From the NCBI RefSeq assembly GCF_026719705.1, contig NZ_JAPPRR010000001.1:1589255-1653254 (forward strand): DNA of 64,000 nucleotides. The letters are read 5' to 3'. Source of the stretch: Pseudokordiimonas caeni (GTDB taxonomy: Bacteria; Pseudomonadota; Alphaproteobacteria; Sphingomonadales; Kordiimonadaceae). Below the pieces are notes generated by a model. That model had not been told where the DNA came from. It made no database searches and worked only from the letters and a program-made list of their open reading frames with translations. This document shows, piece after piece, positions 41,613-49,780 of the stretch (position 1 is the stretch's first letter; each line of letters opens with the position of its first letter). The position numbers and the translations under genes were made by a program.

Positions 41613-42274
41613 GGGTCCTCCTTGTCGAAGATGACGATCGCATCGCCGCCGAGGTAGCCCTGGCCCTCCAAGGCGCCGGCTTCACTGTCGACAGGGAAGC
41701 CGACGGCGAGGAAGCCTGGTTCCGGGGCGACGTCGAGGATTACGACGCCGCCGTCCTTGACCTCGGCCTGCCGGGACTGGACGGACTGACGCTTTTACGC
41801 CGCTGGCGAGGTGCCGGACGCAGTTTCCCCATCCTGATCCTGACGGCGCGCGGGCGCTGGGCCGAACGCGTGGAGGGCATTGAAGCGGGCGCCGACGACT
41901 ATCTGCCGAAGCCCTTCCACATGCCGGAACTGCTTGCACGGCTCAGGGCCATCCTGCGCCGTTCAACCGGGCATGCCGAGCCGGTCTTGGCCGTGGGGCC
42001 CGTCACGCTGGACCCGCGCCACCAGACGGTCAGGGTCGATGACCGCACGATCACCCTCACCCATCAGGAATATCGCATTCTTGCCTATCTCATGCACCAT
42101 GCCGGGCGCGCCATCTCGCAGGGTGAACTTCTGGATCACCTGTATCCGGCCGACACGGAAACCAGTGAAAACACGATTGAAGTGCTGATCGGGCGCGTGC
42201 GCCGGAAGCTCGGCATAGACTTCATCCAGACCCGCCGCGGCTTTGGATATAGTGTCGGAGGGACCCAGCCATGA
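41609..42274 (+). CDS. OmpR-family response regulator
   Basis: A 221-residue regulator: receiver domain residues 1-118 with acidic pocket E7-D8-D9, phospho-acceptor D51 (AVLDLGLPG), and the conserved Lys in YLPKPFHMPELL; winged-helix output domain about 125-218 with LTHQEYRILAYLMHH and ENTIEVLIGRVRRKLG, ending TRRGFGYSV. It sits between the PepSY and histidine kinase genes with ATGA overlaps on both sides, in the same run as the RND efflux genes, so it probably activates this operon through the TGTCAGC repeats. Confidence 0.93.
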   Translation: MRVLLVEDDDRIAAEVALALQGAGFTVDREADGEEAWFRGDVEDYDAAVLDLGLPGLDGLTLLRRWRGAGRSFPILILTARGRWAERVEGIEAGADDYLPKPFHMPELLARLRAILRRSTGHAEPVLAVGPVTLDPRHQTVRVDDRTITLTHQEYRILAYLMHHAGRAISQGELLDHLYPADTETSENTIEVLIGRVRRKLGIDFIQTRRGFGYSVGGTQP

Positions 42275-43659
42275 GCCTCCGATCCCTGCGCCTGCGCCTT
42301 CTGGCCTTTGCCGCCATTGCGATTGCCGGGGCGCTTGCCCTTGCAGCCCTTGGCCTTGCGGCCCTTTACGACCGCCATGTCGAACGGCGCATCCATGAAG
42401 AGCTTGCCACGTACCTGAGCCAGGTCTCGGGCGGCATCGAATTTGCCGAGGATGGCTCTTTCTCGCTGGGTGTACCGCTTGCAGACCCCCGTTTCGAAAT
42501 TCCCCTCAGCGGCCTGTACTGGCAGATCGAGGATGATGAAATGGGACTGTCGCAACACTCGCGGTCCCTGTGGGACACCCGGATTGCCCTGCAGCCCGAC
42601 CAGCTCGACGCCGGCACCGTTCACCGCCATTCGTTGCCCGGCCCCGGCGGTGCCACCCTCATTGTTCATGAGCGACGCATCGTTCTGCCGACCCTGACGG
42701 GGGACCGGTCCTTGCGCATTGCCATCGCCCTCGATCATGCCGACCTTACAACAGCCCGTAATGCTTTTGCCGCCGATCTCACGCCCTCGCTGGCGCTTCT
42801 GGGATTTGTCCTGTTCGCGGCGGTATGGCTGCAGGTCTCCATGGGCCTGCGCCCCCTCGCCGCGCTCAGGAAAGGGATTGCCGCCATCCGGACGGGGGAA
42901 AGCGAACGCCTGTCCAGCGACCAGCCGGACGAGGTCCTGCCGCTGGTAGAGGAGGTGAACACACTCCTCGATGCGCAAGAAGAAACAGTACGCCGCGCCA
43001 AGGCGCGGGCCGGCGATCTTGCCCACGGCCTGAAAACGCCGCTGACCATCCTGCAAGGCGATGCCGACCGGCTTCGCAAACAGGGAGAAGTCGCGATTGC
43101 CGGGGAAATCGATCAGGTCATCGACACCATGCGCCGGCATGTCGACCGGGAACTGGCGCGCACCCGGCTTGCCGGGGCTGGTGTCCGCACCTCCACGCCC
43201 TGCGACGTGCGCACCATGGTTGACCGGCTGGTTCGCACGCTCGAACGCTCCCCCGAAGGGAGTATGCGCCGATGGGAGATCCGCGTCCCCGACCGGCTGA
43301 CGGTCAGGATGGAGCCCGACGATCTTGCCGAACTTCTGGGAAACCTTCTCGACAATGCCGTCAAATGGGCAACCCGGTCCGTCTCCGTCGAAGGCAGCCG
43401 GCATGACGCTTCCGGCCCGGTTGTCGTCACCATTCGCGACGATGGACCCGGCGTGCCCGAGGACGCCCTGCTGAAACTTGGCGAACGCGGCTTGCGGCTC
43501 GATGAAACGGCTCCCGGCAACGGCCTTGGCCTTGCCATCGCACGGGACATTCTGGCCGCCTACGGCGGCACAATGACGCTGACCAATATCCCCGAAGGCG
43601 GCCTTGAAGCACGGCTGGAACTGCCCGCCTCCCCCCTCCCTTCCCGCACAGAGGACTAA
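42271..43659 (+). CDS. Sensor histidine kinase of the metal-efflux operon
   Basis: A 462-residue kinase with two transmembrane segments (about 9-32 and 172-190) framing a periplasmic domain of about 140 residues, a HAMP-like linker (GLRPLAALRKGIAAIRTGE), the H-box AGDLAHGLKTPLT with the phosphorylated His near residue 252, and a C-terminal ATPase domain (LGNLLDNAVKWA, RDDGPGVPE, GNGLGLAI). The periplasmic part lacks a recognisable metal motif but has several His (RHSLPG, SQHSR). Coupled to the response regulator by ATGA. Confidence 0.92.
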   Translation: MSLRSLRLRLLAFAAIAIAGALALAALGLAALYDRHVERRIHEELATYLSQVSGGIEFAEDGSFSLGVPLADPRFEIPLSGLYWQIEDDEMGLSQHSRSLWDTRIALQPDQLDAGTVHRHSLPGPGGATLIVHERRIVLPTLTGDRSLRIAIALDHADLTTARNAFAADLTPSLALLGFVLFAAVWLQVSMGLRPLAALRKGIAAIRTGESERLSSDQPDEVLPLVEEVNTLLDAQEETVRRAKARAGDLAHGLKTPLTILQGDADRLRKQGEVAIAGEIDQVIDTMRRHVDRELARTRLAGAGVRTSTPCDVRTMVDRLVRTLERSPEGSMRRWEIRVPDRLTVRMEPDDLAELLGNLLDNAVKWATRSVSVEGSRHDASGPVVVTIRDDGPGVPEDALLKLGERGLRLDETAPGNGLGLAIARDILAAYGGTMTLTNIPEGGLEARLELPASPLPSRTED

Positions 43660-43663
43660 ACCC

Positions 43664-44716
43664 ATGTTCCGACCCCTGTTGATCGCCACGAGCGTTTTCA
43701 TGATGGCCGCACCAACAGTACATAGTGCACAGATCGCCATATCCGACGCACAGGCATCCCGCCTCGGTATCGTGACCGCCAAAGCAACGGTCGGCGACAG
43801 GCAAACGCTCGCCACCCTGCCCGGACGGGTCACCCTGCCGCAGGACGGCGCACATCTGGTTGCCGCTGCATATGCGGGTACCGTGCGCCGCTATATCGCG
43901 CTTGAGGGGGCTGCCGTCCTCAAGGGCACGCCGATCCTGTCTGTCGAAAGTCCCGACTATCTGGCAGCGAAGGCAGCACTCGCCGAACAGAAGGCCCTTT
44001 ATGGCAAGGCTCAGGCTGCAGCAAAACGCGCGCGCCTTCTCGCGGATGAAGGCATCGGGGCTCTCGCCCTGGCCGAAGCAGCCGAGGCCGAGGCCCACGC
44101 CGTCAAGGCGATGGTCACGTCCCTGCAGGACCGCCTCGCTCGCGTTCAGCCCGACCCGGAAACGCCGGGCGCCTATCTCTTGACTGCGCCGCTTGAAGGC
44201 ACGCTCGGGAGCCTGCCGTTCGCCCCTGGCATGCAGATTGCCGCGTCGGACATTGCAGCAACCCTGACCACGGGCAGCGCCTTCTGGGTTGAGGCAAATC
44301 TGCCGGCCTCCCTGATCGGTAACATGGCACCCGGCCAGCAGGTCGAGGTTGAACCGGGTGGAGGAACCGCGACAGTCCTTTCTGTTGGTCGGACAATTGA
44401 TCCGGAAAGCCGCGCCGCAACGCTTCGGGCGCGGCTCGATGACGCCACCCGCCTCGCCCCCGGCATGCTTGTGCGGATAACGATATATGCAGCACCCGCA
44501 GGGAACAGCGTGAACGTGCCACGCGCCGCCCTCATTCGCCTTGACGGGCAGGACAATGTCTTTGTCCTGCGCGACGGCGGATTTGAGCCCGTCCCGGTGA
44601 CCATTCTGGCCCGAGGTGCTGAAGCTGCTTCGGTCACGGGTCCGATCGCGGAAGGCGACCAACTCGCCGTAGGCGGACTTACGGAACTCAAGGCACTCGC
44701 GCTGGCGGGGGAATGA
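43664..44716 (+). CDS. RND efflux periplasmic adaptor (membrane fusion) protein
   Basis: A 350-residue secreted protein with signal peptide ending TVHSAQ (about residue 21). Barrel-sandwich/lipoyl segments are seen at YAGTVRRYIALEGAAVLKGTP and LTAPLEGTLGSLPFAPGM, an alpha-hairpin between (AEQKALYGKAQAAAKRARLL) and beta-barrel segments at the C-terminus (GMLVRITIYAAP, NVPRAALIRLDG). Size and arrangement match CzcB/CusB-type adaptors. AGAGGA lies 7 bases upstream of the ATG at 43664. It starts 4 bases after the kinase and ends 1 base before the pump gene. Confidence 0.88.
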   Translation: MFRPLLIATSVFMMAAPTVHSAQIAISDAQASRLGIVTAKATVGDRQTLATLPGRVTLPQDGAHLVAAAYAGTVRRYIALEGAAVLKGTPILSVESPDYLAAKAALAEQKALYGKAQAAAKRARLLADEGIGALALAEAAEAEAHAVKAMVTSLQDRLARVQPDPETPGAYLLTAPLEGTLGSLPFAPGMQIAASDIAATLTTGSAFWVEANLPASLIGNMAPGQQVEVEPGGGTATVLSVGRTIDPESRAATLRARLDDATRLAPGMLVRITIYAAPAGNSVNVPRAALIRLDGQDNVFVLRDGGFEPVPVTILARGAEAASVTGPIAEGDQLAVGGLTELKALALAGE

Positions 44717-44717
44717 C

Positions 44718-47700
44718 ATGCTGAGCCGTCTTGTCGAATTTGCGCTGGCACAGCGCCTTCTGGTCATCGTGCTTGCCGTTCTGGTGGCGGCAGCAGGTGG
44801 CTACGCCTTCTCGAAACTGCCGATCGATGCCTTCCCTGATATTTCACCCACGCAGGTGAAGCTGATCCTGAAGGCGCCGGGCATGACGCCCGAGGAAGTG
44901 GAACAGCGCGTGAATGTTCCGCTCGAGATGGAACTTCTCGGCATACCGCGACAGACGGTCCTGCGTTCCATCGCCAAATATGCCATTGCCGATGTCACCA
45001 TCGATTTCGAGGAAGGCACCGATGTCTATTGGGCCCGTCAGCAGGTTGCCGAACGCTTCGCCGGTGTCGCGGATATCCTGCCCGCCACGGTAACCGGGGG
45101 TCTTGCCCCGATATCGACCCCGCTTTCCGATGTTTTCATGTTCACGGTGGAGAGCGACACGCTGAGCCTCGCCGAGCGCCGCACCCTGCTTGACTGGGTC
45201 ATCCGCCCGGCTCTGCGGACCCTGCCAGGGGTCGCCGATGTGAACGCCCTTGGCGGACGGGTCCGCACCTTCGAGGTCGTCCCTGATAATGACGCCCTCG
45301 TGGCCGCCGGCCTGTCCGCATCCGACCTCCGGCGTGCGATCGAGGCAGCCAATAGCAATGACGGCGCCGGCCGCATCAGTGAAGGCGAGGAAGGCCTGAT
45401 CGTTCGCTCGGTCGGGGCCATTGCCTCACTCGAGGACCTCGGGGCAATCGTTGTTGCCGCCGACGAACATCGCACACTGCGGGTGGCAGACCTCGCATTG
45501 GTACGCACCGGTGCGCTTACCCGCTACGGGGCCGTCACGCGAGACGGCAAGGGTGAAGCGGTTGAAGGGCTGGTGATTGCCCTGCGCGGCGCCGATGCCC
45601 GTCAGGTGGTGGATGGCGTCAAGGCGCGCCTTGCAGAACTGGCCCCGAGCCTGCCCGAGGGCGTGACGATCGACGTTTTCTACGACCGCTCGGAACTGAT
45701 CGACCGTGCGGTTGGAACGGTGACGAAAGCACTGATGGAAGCCACGGTCCTTGTCGTCCTGCTGCTGCTCGTATTCCTTGGCAATGTGAGGGCCGCTGTC
45801 GTGGTGGCCGTGACCCTGCCCTTCGCTGCCCTCATCACCTTCCTGATGATGAAGGCCACCGGGCTGACGGCCAATCTCATGAGCCTTGGCGGACTGGCAA
45901 TTGCCATTGGCATGCTCGTGGACGCTGCTGTTGTCGTGGTTGAAAACACGGTGGAACAACTGGCCCATCATGACGAAAACAGCCGGGTGCCCGTCCTGCA
46001 CCGCGTATACCGTGCCGCCAGCGAAGTGGCGTTGCCCGTGGCTTCCGGCATCGCGATCATCTGCCTTGTCTTCGTTCCGCTCCTCACCCTGCAAGGCCTT
46101 GAAGGCAAGCTGTTCGCGCCGGTAGCCCTCACCATCGTTTTCGCGCTTGCAGGATCGCTTCTGTTGTCCTTCACGCTGATCCCGGTCCTGTCGTCGTTTG
46201 CCCTGAAGGCAGGTGCTCATGCCGATCCATGGCTGATGCGCAAACTGCTGCCCCTATACCGCAAGCTGCTTGACCGGGTGCTGGACCGTCCGCTGCCGAT
46301 CTATATCGTGGCGGGCGCGGCCATCCTGTCTGCCGTGCTGGCTTACGGCGCTGTCGGCAAGACCTTCATGCCGACCATGGACGAAGGCGCCATCCTGTTG
46401 CAGACAGCCAAGTTGCCATCGGTGAATGTCGACAAAAGCACACGAGGCGATCTTGCGGTCCAGCAAGCCCTGCTTGCCAACGTCCCGGAGATTGACAGTA
46501 TGATTTCGCGACTTGGATCGGACGAGCTTGGCCTCGACCCGATGGGCCTGAATGAAACCGATGCCTTCCTTTCACTCAAACCGCGCGAGGAATGGCGGGT
46601 GCAGGACAAAGCATGGCTGACCGACCAGATCCGTGCCGTGATGCACGACTTCCCGGGCTTCGACATTGCCTTCACCCAACCCATCGAGATGCGCGTATCG
46701 GAGATGTTGACGGGCAGTCGCGGTGATCTGGCGATCAAGATTTTCGGCCCCGATCTCGACACGCTTGGTGCACTTGCCGAGAAGATCAGTGCGATTGTCA
46801 CAGGCGTGCCCGGTGCCGCTGAAGTGATCACCGTCGCCAACGACAGTGTCGAATATCTCGAAGTCGACCTCGACCGGATTGCCGCCGGCAGCCTTGGCCT
46901 CGGCCTTGCCGACATTCAGGAAGAAATGCGCGCCCAACTGGAAGGCGTCCCGGCCGGGTATGTGATCGAACCCGGCCGCCGCACGCCAATTGTCATCCGC
47001 GGGGACGACAGCCTGACTGAACGCCCCGAACTTTTCGGCGAACACCGGCTGGCCACCCCGGATGGTGGCTCCGTCCGACTGGCGGATATTGCCGCAATCA
47101 CCATGCCCGAAGGCAAGGTGAAGATCGACCGCGAGAACGCATCCCGCTTTGCCGTCATTCAGGCCTATGTCAGTGGCCGCGACCTCGTCGGCTTCGTAGA
47201 GGAGGCGCAGGCCGCGGTCGCGAGCGGGGTTGAACTCCCCGCCGGATACCGGCTCGTATGGGGTGGGCAGTTTGAAAACCAGGCGCGGGCGGCGGCCCGG
47301 CTTGCCATTGTGATACCACTGGCCCTAGCCCTGATCTTCTTCGTGCTTTTTGCCACGCTGCGGTCGGTACGCCAATCCGCCCTTATCCTTGCGAACATCC
47401 CGTTCGCCCTCGTCGGCGGGATTTTCGGCCTCTGGGTTGCTGGTGAATATCTTTCTGTCCCCGCATCGGTCGGTTTTATCGCTCTCCTCGGCATTGCGGT
47501 GCTGAACGGGCTGGTGCTGGTCGCCCATTTCAACCAGCTTTCGGCCCTTGGTCTTGGGGCGCGCGATGTTGTGTTCGAAGGCGCCCAGCGCCGCCTCCGG
47601 CCCGTACTGATGACAGCCAGCATCACGGCATTCGGCCTTATCCCGCTTCTCTTTGCCACGGGGCCGGGCTCTGAAATCCAGCGGCCGCTCGCCATCGTGG

Positions 47701-47807
47701 TGATCGGCGGGCTCCTGACCTCGACCCTTCTCACCCTTTTCCTGCTGCCGGTCCTGTTCCGCCGGTTCGGTCAGGAAAAAACCAAGCCGGAAGGAGGCGC
47801 AGCATGA
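44718..47807 (+). CDS. Heavy-metal efflux RND pump (CzcA/CusA family)
   Basis: A 1029-residue inner-membrane proton/metal antiporter with the 12-TM, two-large-loop RND layout. KLPIDAFPDISPTQVKLI at the N-terminus is diagnostic of HME-RND pumps. The TM4 signature AIGMLVDAAVVVVEN (around residue 395-409) has the A-I-G-x3-D-A-A-x4-E-N form I associate with monovalent Cu/Ag pumps, whereas the porter-domain segment LDPMGLNETDAFLSLKPREEW looks like the divalent Czc group. Ends in KTKPEGGAA. It pumps metal from periplasm or cytoplasm through the adaptor and TolC-type partner encoded alongside; the actual ion is unresolved. Confidence 0.92.
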   Translation: MLSRLVEFALAQRLLVIVLAVLVAAAGGYAFSKLPIDAFPDISPTQVKLILKAPGMTPEEVEQRVNVPLEMELLGIPRQTVLRSIAKYAIADVTIDFEEGTDVYWARQQVAERFAGVADILPATVTGGLAPISTPLSDVFMFTVESDTLSLAERRTLLDWVIRPALRTLPGVADVNALGGRVRTFEVVPDNDALVAAGLSASDLRRAIEAANSNDGAGRISEGEEGLIVRSVGAIASLEDLGAIVVAADEHRTLRVADLALVRTGALTRYGAVTRDGKGEAVEGLVIALRGADARQVVDGVKARLAELAPSLPEGVTIDVFYDRSELIDRAVGTVTKALMEATVLVVLLLLVFLGNVRAAVVVAVTLPFAALITFLMMKATGLTANLMSLGGLAIAIGMLVDAAVVVVENTVEQLAHHDENSRVPVLHRVYRAASEVALPVASGIAIICLVFVPLLTLQGLEGKLFAPVALTIVFALAGSLLLSFTLIPVLSSFALKAGAHADPWLMRKLLPLYRKLLDRVLDRPLPIYIVAGAAILSAVLAYGAVGKTFMPTMDEGAILLQTAKLPSVNVDKSTRGDLAVQQALLANVPEIDSMISRLGSDELGLDPMGLNETDAFLSLKPREEWRVQDKAWLTDQIRAVMHDFPGFDIAFTQPIEMRVSEMLTGSRGDLAIKIFGPDLDTLGALAEKISAIVTGVPGAAEVITVANDSVEYLEVDLDRIAAGSLGLGLADIQEEMRAQLEGVPAGYVIEPGRRTPIVIRGDDSLTERPELFGEHRLATPDGGSVRLADIAAITMPEGKVKIDRENASRFAVIQAYVSGRDLVGFVEEAQAAVASGVELPAGYRLVWGGQFENQARAAARLAIVIPLALALIFFVLFATLRSVRQSALILANIPFALVGGIFGLWVAGEYLSVPASVGFIALLGIAVLNGLVLVAHFNQLSALGLGARDVVFEGAQRRLRPVLMTASITAFGLIPLLFATGPGSEIQRPLAIVVIGGLLTSTLLTLFLLPVLFRRFGQEKTKPEGGAA

Positions 47808-48115
47808 GCACCAAGCTGCTGAAACTCGTTCTCGTATGCCCGGCAGAGCTTGGCGATGCGATGGCGGAAACACTGCTCGACCATCAACCCGCCCTGCCCG
47901 GCTTCACCACCTTCACAGCGGACGGCCACGGCCTGACCTTCGATACCGCCAGCATGGCCGAACGGGTTCGGGGCCGTGTCGAGCGCCGCGTTTTCTGGCT
48001 GGTCCTGAAAGCCGACGACGTGCCCGCCCTCATCGAATGGCTTTCCGGCCGCATCCGCCATCCGCAGCTTATTCACTGGACCGAACCGGTTCTGGATTTC
48101 GGACATCTGTCATGA
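47804..48115 (+). CDS. DUF3240 family protein of RND metal-efflux operons
   Basis: A 103-residue soluble protein overlapping the pump stop (ATGA) and the outer-membrane gene start. LVLVCPAELGDAMAETLLDH and PALIEWLSGRI with RHPQLIHWTEPVLDFGHL fit DUF3240, a small ferredoxin-like-fold family found almost only beside CzcA/CusA genes. It may bind metal or regulate the pump; its conserved His and Cys (VCPAEL) are suggestive. No signal peptide, so cytoplasmic. Confidence 0.8.
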   Translation: MSTKLLKLVLVCPAELGDAMAETLLDHQPALPGFTTFTADGHGLTFDTASMAERVRGRVERRVFWLVLKADDVPALIEWLSGRIRHPQLIHWTEPVLDFGHLS

Positions 48116-49359
48116 AACGCATCGCGCTTATCCTCGCCCTCGCAGCATCCACCAGCCCCGCCTTTGGTGACGACCGGCTGGTCGCACCCTTCCTGCCACC
48201 CGAACATCTCGTCCTCGAGGTCATCGCCAACCATCCCATGGTCACGGCAGCGGAAGCCCGCTTCACCGAATCACGGGCCGAAGCCAAGCTCAGGAAGGTG
48301 GGCGATCACGATACGCTGGTGTCGGCGTCCTTCGCGCGGCGTGATACGAGATACGACGGCAATTTCACCGAGTGGGACAGCACGATCAGCCGCGGCATCC
48401 GCCTGCCCGGCAAAGCGAAGCTGGACCGCGAGATCGGCGCGCTCGGCATCGAGGTTGCCGACAACAATCTGGATGACGCCCGGCACCAGACAGCGCTTCT
48501 CCTGAAGAACCACTGGTTCGAGTGGCTGGAGGCTGCTTCAATGGAAGCAATCGACCGCGCAGCCCTTGCAACATGGCAGCAGGAGCTTGCTGCCGTTCGG
48601 CGCAAGGCTGAAGTCCGGGAAGCAGCGATGCTCGACATTCAGGAGATAAGTGCGGCCTTGGCCGGCGCGGAGGCCGAACTGCTGGCAAGCAGCGCCCGGC
48701 TTGAGGAAACCCGTTCGGCCCTTCTGTTGATGTTCCCGAACCTGCCACTTCCAGCGACCGCACCTGAACTTACCTCGCCCCAGGCTGTTCCTCTTGATAG
48801 CGGCTACTGGCGCGACCTTATCCTCAGCCGCAGTCACGAACTCAAGGCCGCGGAGCGGGAAGCAGCCCGCCAGATGACGGTGGCGCGCCGCAGCAAGCAG
48901 GACCGGCTGCCCGATCCCACCGTCGGCGTCCGGCTGTTCAGCGAGCGCGGCGGCGAGGAAAGCGGTGTTGGGCTCGTCGTCTCCATGCCCTTCGGCTTTG
49001 GCCGCCGGGCGGCGATCAGCGACATCGACCGGGCTCGCGCCCTGACGGCGGAGGCACAATCACTCCAGGTCCGGCGGGAAATCGAGCTCGTGGCTGACCG
49101 CGATGTAAGGCAAGCGGCCTCGGCTTTCACCGTTTGGGAACGCGCAGCAGAATCGCTCGGCATGGCGCAGGCCGTGACCGCCAAGATACGCCGGGCCCGC
49201 GAACTCGGCGACCGCTCGCTCACGGATGTCCTACGAACCGTCCGCCAGGAGCAGATGGCCGCCCGCACCGAACTTCTCGCCCGCGCCCGCGCCCACGACA
49301 CCCGCACCCAACTGATGATAGACGCCCACGAACTCTGGATTACGCCACACGAGGAATGA
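48112..49359 (+). CDS. TolC-family outer-membrane efflux protein (CzcC-like)
   Basis: A 415-residue protein with signal peptide (KRIALILALAASTSPAFGDD) and two long helical/coiled-coil halves typical of OEP proteins: AEARFTESRAEAKLRKVGDHD with TLVSASFARRDTRYDG in the first and LKAAEREAARQMTVARRSKQ, PTVGVRLFSERGGEESGVGL and KIRRARELGDRSLTDVLRT in the second. The ATG at 48112 overlaps the DUF3240 stop. It completes a seven-gene operon (PepSY, regulator, kinase, adaptor, pump, DUF3240, outer channel). The next 80 bases lead into repeat B. Confidence 0.87.
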   Translation: MKRIALILALAASTSPAFGDDRLVAPFLPPEHLVLEVIANHPMVTAAEARFTESRAEAKLRKVGDHDTLVSASFARRDTRYDGNFTEWDSTISRGIRLPGKAKLDREIGALGIEVADNNLDDARHQTALLLKNHWFEWLEAASMEAIDRAALATWQQELAAVRRKAEVREAAMLDIQEISAALAGAEAELLASSARLEETRSALLLMFPNLPLPATAPELTSPQAVPLDSGYWRDLILSRSHELKAAEREAARQMTVARRSKQDRLPDPTVGVRLFSERGGEESGVGLVVSMPFGFGRRAAISDIDRARALTAEAQSLQVRREIELVADRDVRQAASAFTVWERAAESLGMAQAVTAKIRRARELGDRSLTDVLRTVRQEQMAARTELLARARAHDTRTQLMIDAHELWITPHEE

Positions 49360-49437
49360 CAGAAAAGAAACGCAGGAAATGCCCGTTGACCATGGTCCAC
49401 CCCGCCTCGTCAAAGGCTCACGAAAGAAGAATGCCTC

Positions 49438-49534
49438 AACAAAATTAGTAATTTAAATTGATTGACGCCCGCGGCCAGCGCCGGATTCTTAATGATATCA
49501 ATGCATTACAAGCGATTGGCACAAGTTTGGCGCC
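49438..49534 (+). repeat. Dispersed intergenic repeat, copy B (full length)
   Basis: Aligns without gaps to copy C (55844-55940): I count about 71 of 97 identical bases, with blocks AACAAAAT, CGCCCGC, ATATCAA, TTACAAG, TTGGC and TTTGGCGC in the same order and spacing. It lies between the end of the metal-efflux operon and the convergent ABC transporter genes. Confidence 0.78.
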
Positions 49535-49780
49535 AGAATTTTGTAACTATTTGCGCGACATCTGAGACAACGACGCACCACATACTATCCTTTATGAGAT
49601 ATGTCAGTTCAGTTCGCGGGCCAGCTATCAGCGTTAGAAGCACAATATCCTCCCCAAGCAGGCTGCCTTGCAGTGGAGTAACCTAATCCCAGGCTCATCG
49701 GCTGACGCGAGTTTTGGTCTGATCTGACAGGACCACAACTTCTTGAATCTGATCATGCGGTCGCTGCCACCCAACAAGAT
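49535..49780. other. Intergenic stretch right of repeat B without a supported gene
   Basis: About 245 bases of mixed composition, more A+T-rich than the genes around it, holding no open frame with recognisable domains, no clear terminator and no promoter that I can defend. It separates repeat B from the 3' end of the ABC permease gene. Confidence 0.4.

Noticed and set aside
49449-49460. AATTTAAATTG in repeat B as another IolR-like operator
   Set aside because: It lacks the GAA half-site, lies between convergent genes with no promoter to control, and matches copy C only as part of the repeat.
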